64,000 bases of DNA from Parabacteroides sp. PFB2-10 (GTDB taxonomy: Bacteria > Bacteroidota > Bacteroidia > Bacteroidales > Tannerellaceae), in NCBI RefSeq assembly GCF_029893085.1, contig NZ_JARXWI010000004.1, forward strand, positions 62,001-126,000, in the 5' to 3' direction. Position numbers and translations under genes: made by a program. The notes below the pieces were generated by a model. The model had not been told where the DNA came from. It saw nothing but the letters and a program-made list of their open reading frames with translations, and ran no database searches. Shown piece after piece: positions 20,237 through 29,297 of the stretch; position 1 is the stretch's first letter; every line of letters begins with the position of its first letter.

Positions 20237-21169
20237 TCAGCGTAGCTTTAATACATCCCCCTCCTCAGGGATGTATTCCGGATCCTTTTTATTCATTTTA
20301 TAAAGGCTCTTTATCTGTATGCCATATTGCTGTGCAATGCTATGCATTGACTCCCCGATCACCACCACATGATCGTAATAAGGCTTGTCGGCTTTCTTTT
20401 TCTTTTTCTGCAGATAAACGATATCACCCGGTTGCAATGGGAAGTCTTCCGGCACTTCATTGTATTTGCGTAGGTTTTTCACTTTGAAGTCCAAGTCGTA
20501 TGCGATTTTCTCAAAGCTATCGTTATTTAATGCTTGCACATAGATCAGCCCGTGTGTCTTATACACGTTTCGCCGGTGTTTCGGTTCCGATTTGATCTGT
20601 TTTTCGATCTCTTTTGCAGAGACCTTTTTAGCGCCTTTTCCGCTGTCGAAACGATATAATTCATAGTCTTCGATCATCTTGATCAGTTTGTTGGCGTAGG
20701 CTCTATCGGTCGCGTATCCACATTTCTGCAGACCCTGTGCCCATGCTTTGTAGTCGGTTATGCGCAACTTGAAAAGAGAGGCATAGCGCGGTCGATCTGC
20801 CAAAAAGTGCGAATGGTCTTCATAGGAATCTTCCACCTTGCGGTATTTGCGAAAACATTCTCCGCGAGCATCATCGTCGTGATAGGCACGCTCCCCTTTC
20901 CAATCGGAATGACATTTGATGCCAAAATGATTATTTGATTCGCGTGCCAGTTTGCTTTGCCCGGCACCCGATTCCAAAATTCCCTGCGCCAGTGTGATGC
21001 TGGCGGGAATACCATATTTGCGCTGATGCTCGACAGCAAGGCTACTGTATTTGTCGATATATTTTTGATAAGAGGGATTCTTACGCTGAGCCGTAACGGT
21101 TGCCGTTGTAAATATCAATAGCAAAAAAATAAAATAACGATGTTTTATTGTCATGACAAACGATCTCAT
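20237..21169 (-). CDS. Secreted glucosaminidase with LysM domains
   Basis: A 310-residue exported peptidoglycan hydrolase. A signal peptide (about 1-27, ending VTAQ) is followed by a glucosaminidase domain (about 33-175) with ASITLAQGILESGAGQSKLA, where the Glu is the likely catalytic acid, and NNHFGIKCHSDWKG. Two LysM-like peptidoglycan-binding modules follow, an imperfect one near 205-255 and a clearer one near 265-310 (VVVIGESMHSIAQQYGIQIK). It probably cleaves after GlcNAc in glycan strands during wall remodelling. It stands alone, divergent from cdd. Confidence 0.9.
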   Translation of the reverse strand: MRSFVMTIKHRYFIFLLLIFTTATVTAQRKNPSYQKYIDKYSSLAVEHQRKYGIPASITLAQGILESGAGQSKLARESNNHFGIKCHSDWKGERAYHDDDARGECFRKYRKVEDSYEDHSHFLADRPRYASLFKLRITDYKAWAQGLQKCGYATDRAYANKLIKMIEDYELYRFDSGKGAKKVSAKEIEKQIKSEPKHRRNVYKTHGLIYVQALNNDSFEKIAYDLDFKVKNLRKYNEVPEDFPLQPGDIVYLQKKKKKADKPYYDHVVVIGESMHSIAQQYGIQIKSLYKMNKKDPEYIPEEGDVLKLR

Positions 21170-21245
21170 TATAAATTACTTCCCGCAAAGATAGGATTAT
21201 TGAATTTATTCTTTATATTTGTTGGTATTAATAATCCTTATTGCC

Positions 21246-21719
21246 ATGAAAGAAATAAAAGTTGACGTGAAATTCGAAGAACTTTCTGTTGCTGAATTAT
21301 CACCTTTGGATGCGGAGCTGATGAACAGAGCCATAGCGGCAGCCCGCGATGCCTATGCTCCCTATTCTCATTTTCATGTGGGTGCAGCCTTGATGTTAAC
21401 CAATGGGAAGATGGTTGTAGGAAGCAATCAGGAAAACGCTGCCTCCCCTTCGTGTGTGTGTGCCGAAGTAGCTGCCCTTACGCAGGCAGGCGTTCTTTAT
21501 CCCAAAGTAGCTATTCGTGATATTGCCGTCGTAGCGATGAAGAAAGATCAGGTGACAGAACGGATCTCGCCCTGCGGGAATTGTCGCCAGGTCATGTTGG
21601 AACAGGAAAAACGAGGCGGGTCGCCTATCCGTATATTGCTTTGCGGCAAAGAAAAGGTGCAGATCCTCTCTTCTGTAAAGAGTTTGTTGCCACTGTCGTT
21701 TTCGGAAGAGGAGCTTTAG
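21246..21719 (+). CDS. cdd: Cytidine deaminase
   Basis: A 157-residue homotetrameric-type zinc enzyme converting cytidine or deoxycytidine to the uridine form in pyrimidine salvage. The zinc and catalytic motif CVCAEVAAL (C-A-E) and the second motif SPCGNCRQV are present. The ATG at 21246 is preferred over the frame opening at 21219, because TATATTTG at 21214-21221 looks like a -7 box and would lie within the longer version. Confidence 0.95.
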   Translation: MKEIKVDVKFEELSVAELSPLDAELMNRAIAAARDAYAPYSHFHVGAALMLTNGKMVVGSNQENAASPSCVCAEVAALTQAGVLYPKVAIRDIAVVAMKKDQVTERISPCGNCRQVMLEQEKRGGSPIRILLCGKEKVQILSSVKSLLPLSFSEEEL

Positions 21720-21884
21720 TCTTGCTCCGGAGTTGTGTGCGAAATGTTGAATATAAAACAAAGTGTATATTTCTGATCCATCGTAGAAATAAATAAAATA
21801 ATTGCTTTCGAATTCTTTATTAAGAAAACGATTGTTATTGATGCGTCTGTTTTCGCCTCCTCCCCCTCCCAAAAAAATCCCAAA

Positions 21885-22022
21885 TGTTAAAATATCGATT
21901 GTAAGCAAAATGATCATTTTGCTTACAATCTCATACGTTAAAAAATGTTTCTCCCGGGAGTTTGTCTCCAAAGTCCCGCTTTTTTGCGCGCAAAGTCGGG
22001 CGGAAATTACAAATCGTAAATT
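21885..22022 (-). repeat. Dispersed 138-bp intergenic repeat, copy 2
   Basis: Inverted relative to copies 1 and 4 and of equal length. It contains a perfect 34-bp palindrome (21897-21930) built on GATTGTAAGCAAAATGA and its complement, and CTCCCGGGAG at 21952-21961. It fills much of the 444-base gap between cdd and the YhcH-family gene; no other feature was seen in the gap. Confidence 0.85.
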
Positions 22023-22163
22023 GGGGTTTTTGTCGAAAAGGGTTGATTTAACATTTTGTTACATTTTCGGAATGGCTGAATCGTTACACAATAGGGAGGT
22101 AGTAGAATCGCTTTTCCGTTATTATTTCGTAGTTTTATGCTGGAATTCATAAATAGAAAAGAC

Positions 22164-22610
22164 ATGATACACGATTCATTACAAAACACCGCTTGGGTGG
22201 AGGCTTTACACCCCTTGTTTAAGAAGGCTTTTGATTATATCCTTTCCACTGACCTGAATAGTTTGTCGGATGGGCGTTACGAACTGGAAGGCGACCGGAT
22301 GTGGCTGAATATTAATACCATCGAAGCGAAGACCAAAGAGGCGGCAGCGATGGAAACACACGATAAATACATCGATATACAGATGCCGCTCTCGGGGGTG
22401 GAGACGATTGGCTGGAAGGCCGGAAGCGATCTTGAGGAGACGACGAAACCCTATAACGACGAGAAGGATATCACCTTCTTTGCCGACAAACCAACCTCGT
22501 ATACAACCATCCATCCGGGTGAGTTTGCGATCTATTTTCCGGAAGACGGACATGCGCCTGGTATAGGCGAGGGAACGATCCGCAAGGTGGTGGTGAAAGT
22601 AAAATTGTAA
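22164..22610 (+). CDS. YhcH/YjgK/YiaL family protein
   Basis: A 148-residue cupin-like protein of the family that includes EbgC, TabA and YhcH. The start MIHDSLQNT at 22164 fits the family; the open frame begins 27 bases earlier. Conserved segments are GRYELEGDRMWLNI, ETHDKYIDIQMPLSG and PGEFAIYFPEDGHAPGIG, whose histidines and glutamates bind a metal in known structures. Family members act on sugar anomers or have been linked to biofilm control; the substrate here is not known. Two bases upstream of the small TPR gene, so likely cotranscribed. Confidence 0.88.
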   Translation: MIHDSLQNTAWVEALHPLFKKAFDYILSTDLNSLSDGRYELEGDRMWLNINTIEAKTKEAAAMETHDKYIDIQMPLSGVETIGWKAGSDLEETTKPYNDEKDITFFADKPTSYTTIHPGEFAIYFPEDGHAPGIGEGTIRKVVVKVKL

Positions 22611-22612
22611 GG

Positions 22613-22876
22613 ATGGAAGAGATCAAACAGCTAATCCATGCCGGCCGGGTGGAGGAGGCGATCGAACAGCTCGACCGCTACCTGGAAACGAATGAGACCT
22701 CGGATGAGGCATGGTACGTAAGAGGCAATGCCTACCGCAAGTTGGGAGACTCGCGGCAGGCATTGAACAGTTACCTGCGGGCTATGGAACTGAATCCGGA
22801 TAGCCCGGCTGTGCAGGCGCATAATATGTTAATCGATATCCTTAATTTCTACAACAAGGATATGTATAATCATTAG
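22613..22876 (+). CDS. Small TPR protein
   Basis: An 87-residue soluble protein made of about two tetratricopeptide repeats (AIEQLDRYLETNETSDEAWYVRG, then AYRKLGDSRQALNSYLRAMELNPDS is split here by shorter motifs: RKLGDSRQALNSYLRA). Such repeats bind partner proteins. It follows the YhcH-family gene at once and overlaps the convergent barrel gene by four bases. No enzymatic function is expected; the partner is unknown. Confidence 0.8.
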   Translation: MEEIKQLIHAGRVEEAIEQLDRYLETNETSDEAWYVRGNAYRKLGDSRQALNSYLRAMELNPDSPAVQAHNMLIDILNFYNKDMYNH

Positions 22877-24633
22877 AAACTGAGCGTAAACCCACCCATC
22901 AGGTTGAATCCCTGCATAGGATAACCTGTGTAGAGCTCATACTTCTGGAACAGCAGGTTGTTGAGTTTTACATACAACCCGAAGGTATCATTGATCGCAT
23001 AGGTGCCAGTGAAGTTGAGATCGTTCAGGTTTTTCATCTTCTCATCGCCAAAAGAGGGACCGATGTAACGTCCTGTCTGCAGGTTGTAATCCAACGCTAG
23101 GGTCAGTTTCTCGATCGGGCGGAGCGTGAAGTTGGCTGTAAACTCAAAGGCGGGAGCGCCGTACGGTTTGTGTTCCGTTACAACGCCGTCATTGTTTTCC
23201 GTTGTGACCTTCCAGTTGTTATACACCCCTTTCAATCCCACCTCAAACAGGTTCTGATAAGCATATTTCAGTGAGGCACCAAACAGAAAGTGCTTGGCAT
23301 CCGGCATAAACAAGGTCATCGCCTGGCTGAAGTCTCTGTTGCTGTTGTATTCGGTCGGGATAAAGAAGCAGTTGTAGTCGGTGATCTGATATCCGCCGAA
23401 CACATCAAACCAGAAGCCCGGGGCTACGCCACTCTTGATACCCACCATGGCATCCAATAGGTTATAGGACTTTGGTCCGGTGCTCCAGGGGTTGGCATAG
23501 CGGTTGACCCGTGAGAGTTCAAACAGGCTGTTGTTGCGCACATGACCACCGGCTTTAGCATAAAACTGGGTCTTATCGCCTATCTCCACATCGAAAGCTA
23601 CATTGGGAGCAACACGGATCATGTTGAAATCGCCGGTGTTGAACATGATATGGGCGCCCAACAGCAAATGCCAGCTGCCTCCTTCCACCTGATAATAGGG
23701 GGAGACGGTGCCGACCAGGTAGTTGTTGTAAGCCGAGTCGAGCGGTGAGCTGTAGAGGAAGTAGTTCATATTCGCCCGTACACCCACCTGCTGGGAGGTG
23801 GCGATGGGGGCAAAGAAGTCGACTGTTCCCTGCACGCTGTGTTCGGTGACGCCGTCAATCTCTTTCATATAGGCATACTTCTGGGAGAAGTTGGTATAAC
23901 TCAGATCTATTTTATAGCCTAAATCGGTGGCTCCGGGATTGGTACCCAAGCCGAGGTTCGCACCAAAACTCTGGTGTACCTGGTTGGTTTCGCGGTCACC
24001 GTAGGGCGACACCACATTATCACCCTCATCCTCATCCCCGTTTACAATAGGGGAAGGATATATGCCGAAGTAATTGAAAGCGCTGTATCCGTAGTGTCCG
24101 CCCATAGTCAGGGTATGGCGGTCGAACACATGGCGGAAGTTGATGCCTCCCAGGTTGTCGTTCAGTTTGGCTTTGATCTTCTCATTATCCATCCACTCCT
24201 GTACATACTTGATGTTCCCGTTCGACGAACGATGTGAGAAAAAGATATTCAACTGATCTTTGGGTGTACTCAGGATATGGTAACCCACATCGCCATTGAC
24301 GTTGGTGTAATTACCTACCCCGAAGTTCAGGTATCCGCGGCGTTTGTTGTATTCCATTTCGGCGGCAATGTTGCCGGAAGGGAGCAATGTCACCTCTTTG
24401 GCAGGAAAGCCTGGGATGGTCGTAGCCGAATAATCGATAGGGATCTTCCGTATTTCCGGCTCTTTCGCCTTGGGTAGGCTATTCACCTTATTGGCATCCT
24501 GTACCGTTGGGTCATATTCGCGTTCGAGCGTCATTTCCCGGCTGAGGTTTACCTCTTCCTGGGCGTTTGCATGGAATGAAGCCAATACAAATGCGATGGC
24601 ACCAATGGCTTTTATATACTTCGTTGTTTTCAT
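22873..24633 (-). CDS. TonB-receptor-like outer membrane barrel without a plug
   Basis: A 586-residue secreted protein. After a signal peptide (about 1-24, ending ANAQ) comes a short conserved segment (MTLEREYDPTVQDANKVN), then repeated barrel strands to a C-terminal aromatic (GGFTLSF). It resembles the barrel of TonB-dependent receptors but has no plug or TonB box, and so is probably not a transporter by itself. It starts four bases after the end of the 1000-residue TPR gene, which points to a joint envelope function. Confidence 0.8.
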   Translation of the reverse strand: MKTTKYIKAIGAIAFVLASFHANAQEEVNLSREMTLEREYDPTVQDANKVNSLPKAKEPEIRKIPIDYSATTIPGFPAKEVTLLPSGNIAAEMEYNKRRGYLNFGVGNYTNVNGDVGYHILSTPKDQLNIFFSHRSSNGNIKYVQEWMDNEKIKAKLNDNLGGINFRHVFDRHTLTMGGHYGYSAFNYFGIYPSPIVNGDEDEGDNVVSPYGDRETNQVHQSFGANLGLGTNPGATDLGYKIDLSYTNFSQKYAYMKEIDGVTEHSVQGTVDFFAPIATSQQVGVRANMNYFLYSSPLDSAYNNYLVGTVSPYYQVEGGSWHLLLGAHIMFNTGDFNMIRVAPNVAFDVEIGDKTQFYAKAGGHVRNNSLFELSRVNRYANPWSTGPKSYNLLDAMVGIKSGVAPGFWFDVFGGYQITDYNCFFIPTEYNSNRDFSQAMTLFMPDAKHFLFGASLKYAYQNLFEVGLKGVYNNWKVTTENNDGVVTEHKPYGAPAFEFTANFTLRPIEKLTLALDYNLQTGRYIGPSFGDEKMKNLNDLNFTGTYAINDTFGLYVKLNNLLFQKYELYTGYPMQGFNLMGGFTLSF

Positions 24634-24637
24634 CCTC

Positions 24638-27600
24638 TTACTCTTTGATTTTTTGTAAACGATCTTCTATCATGCCGGCAATATCGTCATTGCCTTTGTA
24701 ATTATTATTTAAGCTGTTCAGGTAGACCCGTGCCTGCACGTTGTCGCCCTGGCGGATATAGATGTCAGCCCAAAGGATAAATCCACGCGCCAACCAGTAT
24801 TGGTGCGGAGTGCCGTTTGTGGCAAAATCATCCAATAGTTCGATGGCTTTCGCGTCTTCGTTAGTGTCGTAATAGAGCTGTGCCAACAGGTATTTGGCTT
24901 CTGCTCCGTAGGCGGTACGGGTATCGCGGCTTACCTCGCGGAGGTCGTCCATGGCGGCTGTCGCTTTGCCTGCTTTCAGATTGGATTTGGCACGAATGTA
25001 GCGCGCTTCGGCAATTAGTTCGGGCGAGAGCTTACCGTCTTTCAACAGTTCGTTGGCGGCAAACAGGGCATCCTGCGATTGGTTGGTGTAATAAGCCGAA
25101 CGCATCACACCCACCTTGGCAGCCTCTTTATTGACCGGATTCTCGGCAAAGAGTTGCAGTTGCTTGAATGTTTCCAGGGCATCGCCATACCGTTCGCCGA
25201 TATACTCGATCTCTGCCTTGCGGGCAAGCGATTCTTCGCGGAAATTGGTATCGCCGCTATCCAACACACGGGTGAAAAAGCTGTGAGCCTCGTTGTATTC
25301 TTTGTTTCTGAAAGCAATATTCCCCAGGTAATAGTTGGCATTCGAGCTGAAGGCTCCACCCGGGAATGTTTGCAGGTAGTTGGTCAGGCTGCGGCGTGCT
25401 CCGTCGTAATCGTTACGCATAAAGAGGCGTTCGGCAGCCAGGTAGGTGAGTGAATCCTGCTCGCTTACTTCGATGCGGACGCTTCCGCCCAGCGAATTCA
25501 CATATTGTGTATAGGCATTGATATCGTTCAATTCGATATAAACCGAACGCAGGTCGTTCAATGCCACACGAGCCTCTTCGCTTCCCGGGTAGCGGCTGAT
25601 TACCTTTTTGTAGGCATCGGCAGCCTTTTGCGGTTGGTCTGTATTGAAATGGATCAGGCCCAGTTGCACGCCTGCCTTGCGCGACAAGCTACTGTTGGGG
25701 AATTGATTCATCAAAGATTCAAAGGCAGCGACCGCCTGGCTGTGCTCATTCAATAAGACATAGGTGCGTCCCTTTTCGTATAAGGCATCGTCGACATACT
25801 GAGATTCCGGGAATTCACGGATGATACGATCCATTTCTCCAATCTTTCCGCGGTAGTCTTTCTGCAATCCCAACACATATCCCTTCTGATAAACCGAATA
25901 ATCACCGGCTGAAGGCAATGCCTGAGCCGCGCGGTTGTAGTTGGCTTCCGCTTCGGCAAACTGGCGGTTCTGGAACAGACAGTCGCCGATCCGGTTGAAG
26001 GCATCGGCGTATGTGGCGGCCTGTTGGTTGCGTTCCAGTTGTGTGTACTGGCGGAATGTTGCCAATGCTTCGTGATAATTCTTTTGTTTGAAGTAGCCGT
26101 AGGCCATATTGTAATGAGCCAGGGCAAACATTTCCGTATTGCGTTGACGGCTGTTATTGATAAAGGTGCGGTAGTCCGTGATGGATTGTTGGTAGCGTTC
26201 CAAACGATAATAGGACTCTCCGCGCCAGAAATAGGCCTCGTTACGCGCTTCGGGATTCTGGTTCCCCATATCGATTGCCCGCGTGAAGTAACGGATCGCC
26301 TCGTCTGTTTTTACGTTTGTGAAGGCCTGTGTACCGAGTTGCAAGAGGATATCCTGTTTAGCTTCCAATATCTTACTGCTCGGTTGTTTGATCTTTTCGA
26401 TCGAGGTCAAGGCCGCTTCGTAGTTCTTTGTTGTCAGATAAACCTCCACTAAGTAGTCGTTTACCTTATCGGCATAACGGGAATTGGGGAAATCATTCAG
26501 GAAATCTTCGAAGATAGAAACCGATTCGCCAAACCCAGTGAAGTTGGTTTCGTGAATAAGCAGGGCGTAATTGTAGAGGGCAACTTCGCGGATCTGCTCG
26601 TTGAACGGGGCGGTAGCCGCCGCTTCGAACGCCATTCGGGCATTGTTCTTATCCTTTTGTTTCAGATAGGCCTGCCCGAGATAGAGGTAGGCATTCTGGG
26701 TCAGTTCGTCGTTTTCGCTCACCACGCGTCCTAAAGAACGAACAGCCTGGTTCTGGTCTCCTTTGTTAAAGTAGCAGACCCCCAGGATATACAGATCGCC
26801 CCGTTTGGGAGAGGTCGCCGCCGCTACATATTTACTCAAGCGATCGATGGCTTTCTCTTCATTGCCTGTGTTGTAATAGGAGTTACCCAGCATGCGATAC
26901 ACCTCAGCATTGTTTTCATTGCCGGGATATAAAGAGAGCATCTCTTCGCCTTCCTGTATGACACGTTCGTATTTATTCTGGATAAAATTGATTTGGGTGA
27001 TATAGTAAAGCGACTGTTCTTCGTAGGCTTTGAAATTGCGTAAGCGGGCAAATTCCTGCAAGGCACTGTCATAATTGGCTTCGGCATAGTCGATATAGGC
27101 CACGTAATAGGCTGCTGCTTCCCGATAGGTAGAACCTATCTGCCGGATGCGGTTGAAGTAACCCTTCGCGGTGCCTCTGTCGCCTGTCTGCAATAAGGAG
27201 TAGGCTAAGCGGAATGAATAGGCCTCTTGCTGTTCCGCGCTGAGCATATCGATGTTCGATTCGCGCAGCCAGAAAAGCGCTTTCTGATACTCTTCTTTCC
27301 CAAAGTGAACCGAACCGATCATATAATTGATCTCATCCGCATGGCGCGTGTCGGGATAGGTGTCCAGAAAATCCTTTAATACCAGTTCGGCCTCGCCGCG
27401 TCCTTGCTGAAAAAAGGCAGAGGCGATCATGTAATCGGCCTCCTGGCGACTGTCGGTGTCGATAGGTTGCTGCTTGAAAGCCTGAAGCTTATCGATCGCT
27501 CCCGCATAGTTTTTCAACTCAAACAACTCTTTCCCTTCAATAAACAAACGATTGGGTGATTCGAACTGATAGGTTCGCTGCCCGATGGCCCCATGAGAGG

Positions 27601-27640
27601 CCAGGATCAGGCATAATGGAATAAGTAATTTTCTCATCAC
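24638..27640 (-). CDS. Large periplasmic TPR protein
   Basis: A 1000-residue secreted protein with a signal peptide (about 1-20, ending AIGQ) and more than twenty TPR-like units throughout (examples EYQKALFWLRES, NYDSALQEFARLRNF, RYQQSITDYRTFI). It resembles proteins annotated in Bacteroidetes as putative components of the TonB system, and by repeat type BamD/YbgF-like scaffolds. The adjoining barrel gene suggests that the pair forms a periplasm-to-outer-membrane complex. Exact role unknown. Confidence 0.85.
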   Translation of the reverse strand: MMRKLLIPLCLILASHGAIGQRTYQFESPNRLFIEGKELFELKNYAGAIDKLQAFKQQPIDTDSRQEADYMIASAFFQQGRGEAELVLKDFLDTYPDTRHADEINYMIGSVHFGKEEYQKALFWLRESNIDMLSAEQQEAYSFRLAYSLLQTGDRGTAKGYFNRIRQIGSTYREAAAYYVAYIDYAEANYDSALQEFARLRNFKAYEEQSLYYITQINFIQNKYERVIQEGEEMLSLYPGNENNAEVYRMLGNSYYNTGNEEKAIDRLSKYVAAATSPKRGDLYILGVCYFNKGDQNQAVRSLGRVVSENDELTQNAYLYLGQAYLKQKDKNNARMAFEAAATAPFNEQIREVALYNYALLIHETNFTGFGESVSIFEDFLNDFPNSRYADKVNDYLVEVYLTTKNYEAALTSIEKIKQPSSKILEAKQDILLQLGTQAFTNVKTDEAIRYFTRAIDMGNQNPEARNEAYFWRGESYYRLERYQQSITDYRTFINNSRQRNTEMFALAHYNMAYGYFKQKNYHEALATFRQYTQLERNQQAATYADAFNRIGDCLFQNRQFAEAEANYNRAAQALPSAGDYSVYQKGYVLGLQKDYRGKIGEMDRIIREFPESQYVDDALYEKGRTYVLLNEHSQAVAAFESLMNQFPNSSLSRKAGVQLGLIHFNTDQPQKAADAYKKVISRYPGSEEARVALNDLRSVYIELNDINAYTQYVNSLGGSVRIEVSEQDSLTYLAAERLFMRNDYDGARRSLTNYLQTFPGGAFSSNANYYLGNIAFRNKEYNEAHSFFTRVLDSGDTNFREESLARKAEIEYIGERYGDALETFKQLQLFAENPVNKEAAKVGVMRSAYYTNQSQDALFAANELLKDGKLSPELIAEARYIRAKSNLKAGKATAAMDDLREVSRDTRTAYGAEAKYLLAQLYYDTNEDAKAIELLDDFATNGTPHQYWLARGFILWADIYIRQGDNVQARVYLNSLNNNYKGNDDIAGMIEDRLQKIKE

Positions 27641-27673
27641 TGCTTAAGCTTTTTTGTACTAATACCTAACAAA

Positions 27674-27933
27674 GTAACCATTGCCGTGAGCGGCGACCTT
27701 CGGTTCAGTTAAAGTCCGCAAGGACTTCTATGTGGATAACCCCGTGCAAGCCATAGGCGCAGCTCGGGGTGGCTGTCTATCCCACGCAAAACAACCCCGT
27801 AGCGGGTTGAACCCACTTCGGGGTTCAGCGAGAGGAGCGATCCACGACCCCGGGTTGACACCCGGGGTTATCCAAATGAAAGTCCTTCCGGACTTTGACT
27901 GAACCGAAGGTCGTCGCTCACGGCAATAGTTAC
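27674..27933. repeat. 260-bp imperfect inverted-repeat element
   Basis: Two arms of about 70 bases (27674-27743 and 27863-27933) are near-perfect reverse complements, starting GTAACCATTGCCGTGAGCG and GTAACTATTGCCGTGAGCG. Inside each arm is a small hairpin (AAGTCC-GGACTT), and the middle has further short hairpins (for example GAACC-GGTTC). No transposase and no convincing protein is present. It looks like a MITE-like or REP-like element between the TPR gene and pmbA. Confidence 0.85.
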
Positions 27934-27976
27934 TTAACAATACTTCGTGTTGCGGACAAAGATAGTGGATTGTTTT

Positions 27977-29296
27977 CTACAATCCACTAAAATCCACATC
28001 CTTAAATAAGATAGACGGAATTTTCCAGCTTGTATTGTGTCGCGGGTCATTTCCTATCTCCAGGATATTGTTACACAAGGTCAGGATATTTCCGGTAATA
28101 TTCATTTCGGAAACCGGTTGCGAAATCTTTCCGTTTTCGATCAGAAAACCTTCGATACCATACGAGAAATCGCCGGTCGAACTATTGCTGTTTCCGCCAT
28201 TGAAGCCGGTCACTAAGATCCCTTTGTCCATCGTTCGGATGATGCCCTCTTTGTCTTTCGTACCTAAAGGCATCGTGATAATCGAGGGACCCGATATGGT
28301 TGGCTCGACTCCCATCTTATTGGCATTGTAGGTATCGATGAAATAGGTTTTCAACACCCCGTTTTCAATGATCGGCATGCGTTGGGTTGCAATACCTTCC
28401 CCGTCGAAATAGCGGGCGCCGAAGGAGCGCATCTGGTGTGGTTCGTCCATAAAGGTGAGGTTTTCCCCTACCACTTTTTGCTGAAGCTTGTCCAACAGGA
28501 ACGAGTTCTTCTGTTGAATAGCGGATCCATACATGGCGCTGAGAAGCGGAGAGATCAACCGGCTGATATTGAGGTTATCGACAAGCATCGTGTATTTGCC
28601 TGACGCCACCTTGCGTTGCCCCAGCTTTTGCAATACGCGCTCTAAGGCGGTTGTCCCTATCCCTTGCTTTTGCAGGGTATCGAAATAGAGCGAAGAGTCC
28701 GACCAATAGGATTCGGGACGGGCTTCTCCCTCTCCGTGAATGCTGACACCGGCCGACAGGTGGAAGTAAGAAGAGCTGTTCTCCCCTTCAAAACCATTGC
28801 TGGTTACCCGGTAAGAGGCCTCTTTCCCATCTCCATATGAGGTATTGACGGAGATAATACGTGAATCTTTTCCCATGATCTCATCACAGGCTTTCATTGC
28901 CAACTCCACTTTACTGTCAGGGTCTATCGAGTCGAACCGGGCATCAAACAATTGAAGATCCGGCTCTCCCCCTTTGTAATAACGCGAAGGATTGGGTAGG
29001 GTGCGCGCTTTGTCTTCCGCCAGGAAGCGGGTTGCCTCGATGCCCCCTTTGATAAATACTTCCAATTCCTTCTTGTCTAAGCGATTGGTAGAGTAGCTTC
29101 CATAACGTCCGTCGACAAACAACTGGATACTCATACTGTTTTCCGATGCCTGTTGCAGGCGGTCGATCTTGCGGTCGCGCACCTCGAACGAGGAGTTCGA
29201 TCCATAGTAAATACTGATGCGCGAGGCCTGACATCCGTTCTTCAGGGCATATTCCATCGCCCATTGTGCCAATTTCTTATTTTCTTCCGTTATCAT
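27977..29296 (-). CDS. pmbA: TldD/PmbA family protein, PmbA (TldE) type
   Basis: A 439-residue protein of the metalloprotease-related TldD/PmbA family. In E. coli TldD and TldE form a heterodimer that digests unfolded peptides and matures some modified peptides; TldE lacks the metal-binding HExxxH. That motif is not seen here, so this is the TldE-like partner. Typical segments are SFEVRDRKIDRLQQ near the N-terminus and GVLKTYFIDTYNANKMG. The start codon is one base after the tldD stop, so they are translated together. No signal peptide. Confidence 0.92.
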   Translation of the reverse strand: MITEENKKLAQWAMEYALKNGCQASRISIYYGSNSSFEVRDRKIDRLQQASENSMSIQLFVDGRYGSYSTNRLDKKELEVFIKGGIEATRFLAEDKARTLPNPSRYYKGGEPDLQLFDARFDSIDPDSKVELAMKACDEIMGKDSRIISVNTSYGDGKEASYRVTSNGFEGENSSSYFHLSAGVSIHGEGEARPESYWSDSSLYFDTLQKQGIGTTALERVLQKLGQRKVASGKYTMLVDNLNISRLISPLLSAMYGSAIQQKNSFLLDKLQQKVVGENLTFMDEPHQMRSFGARYFDGEGIATQRMPIIENGVLKTYFIDTYNANKMGVEPTISGPSIITMPLGTKDKEGIIRTMDKGILVTGFNGGNSNSSTGDFSYGIEGFLIENGKISQPVSEMNITGNILTLCNNILEIGNDPRHNTSWKIPSILFKDVDFSGL

Positions 29297-29297
29297 A

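Noticed and set aside
27728-27940. 70-residue protein inside the 260-bp inverted repeat
   Set aside because: It runs through the arm hairpins; such frames are by-products of the palindromic sequence.
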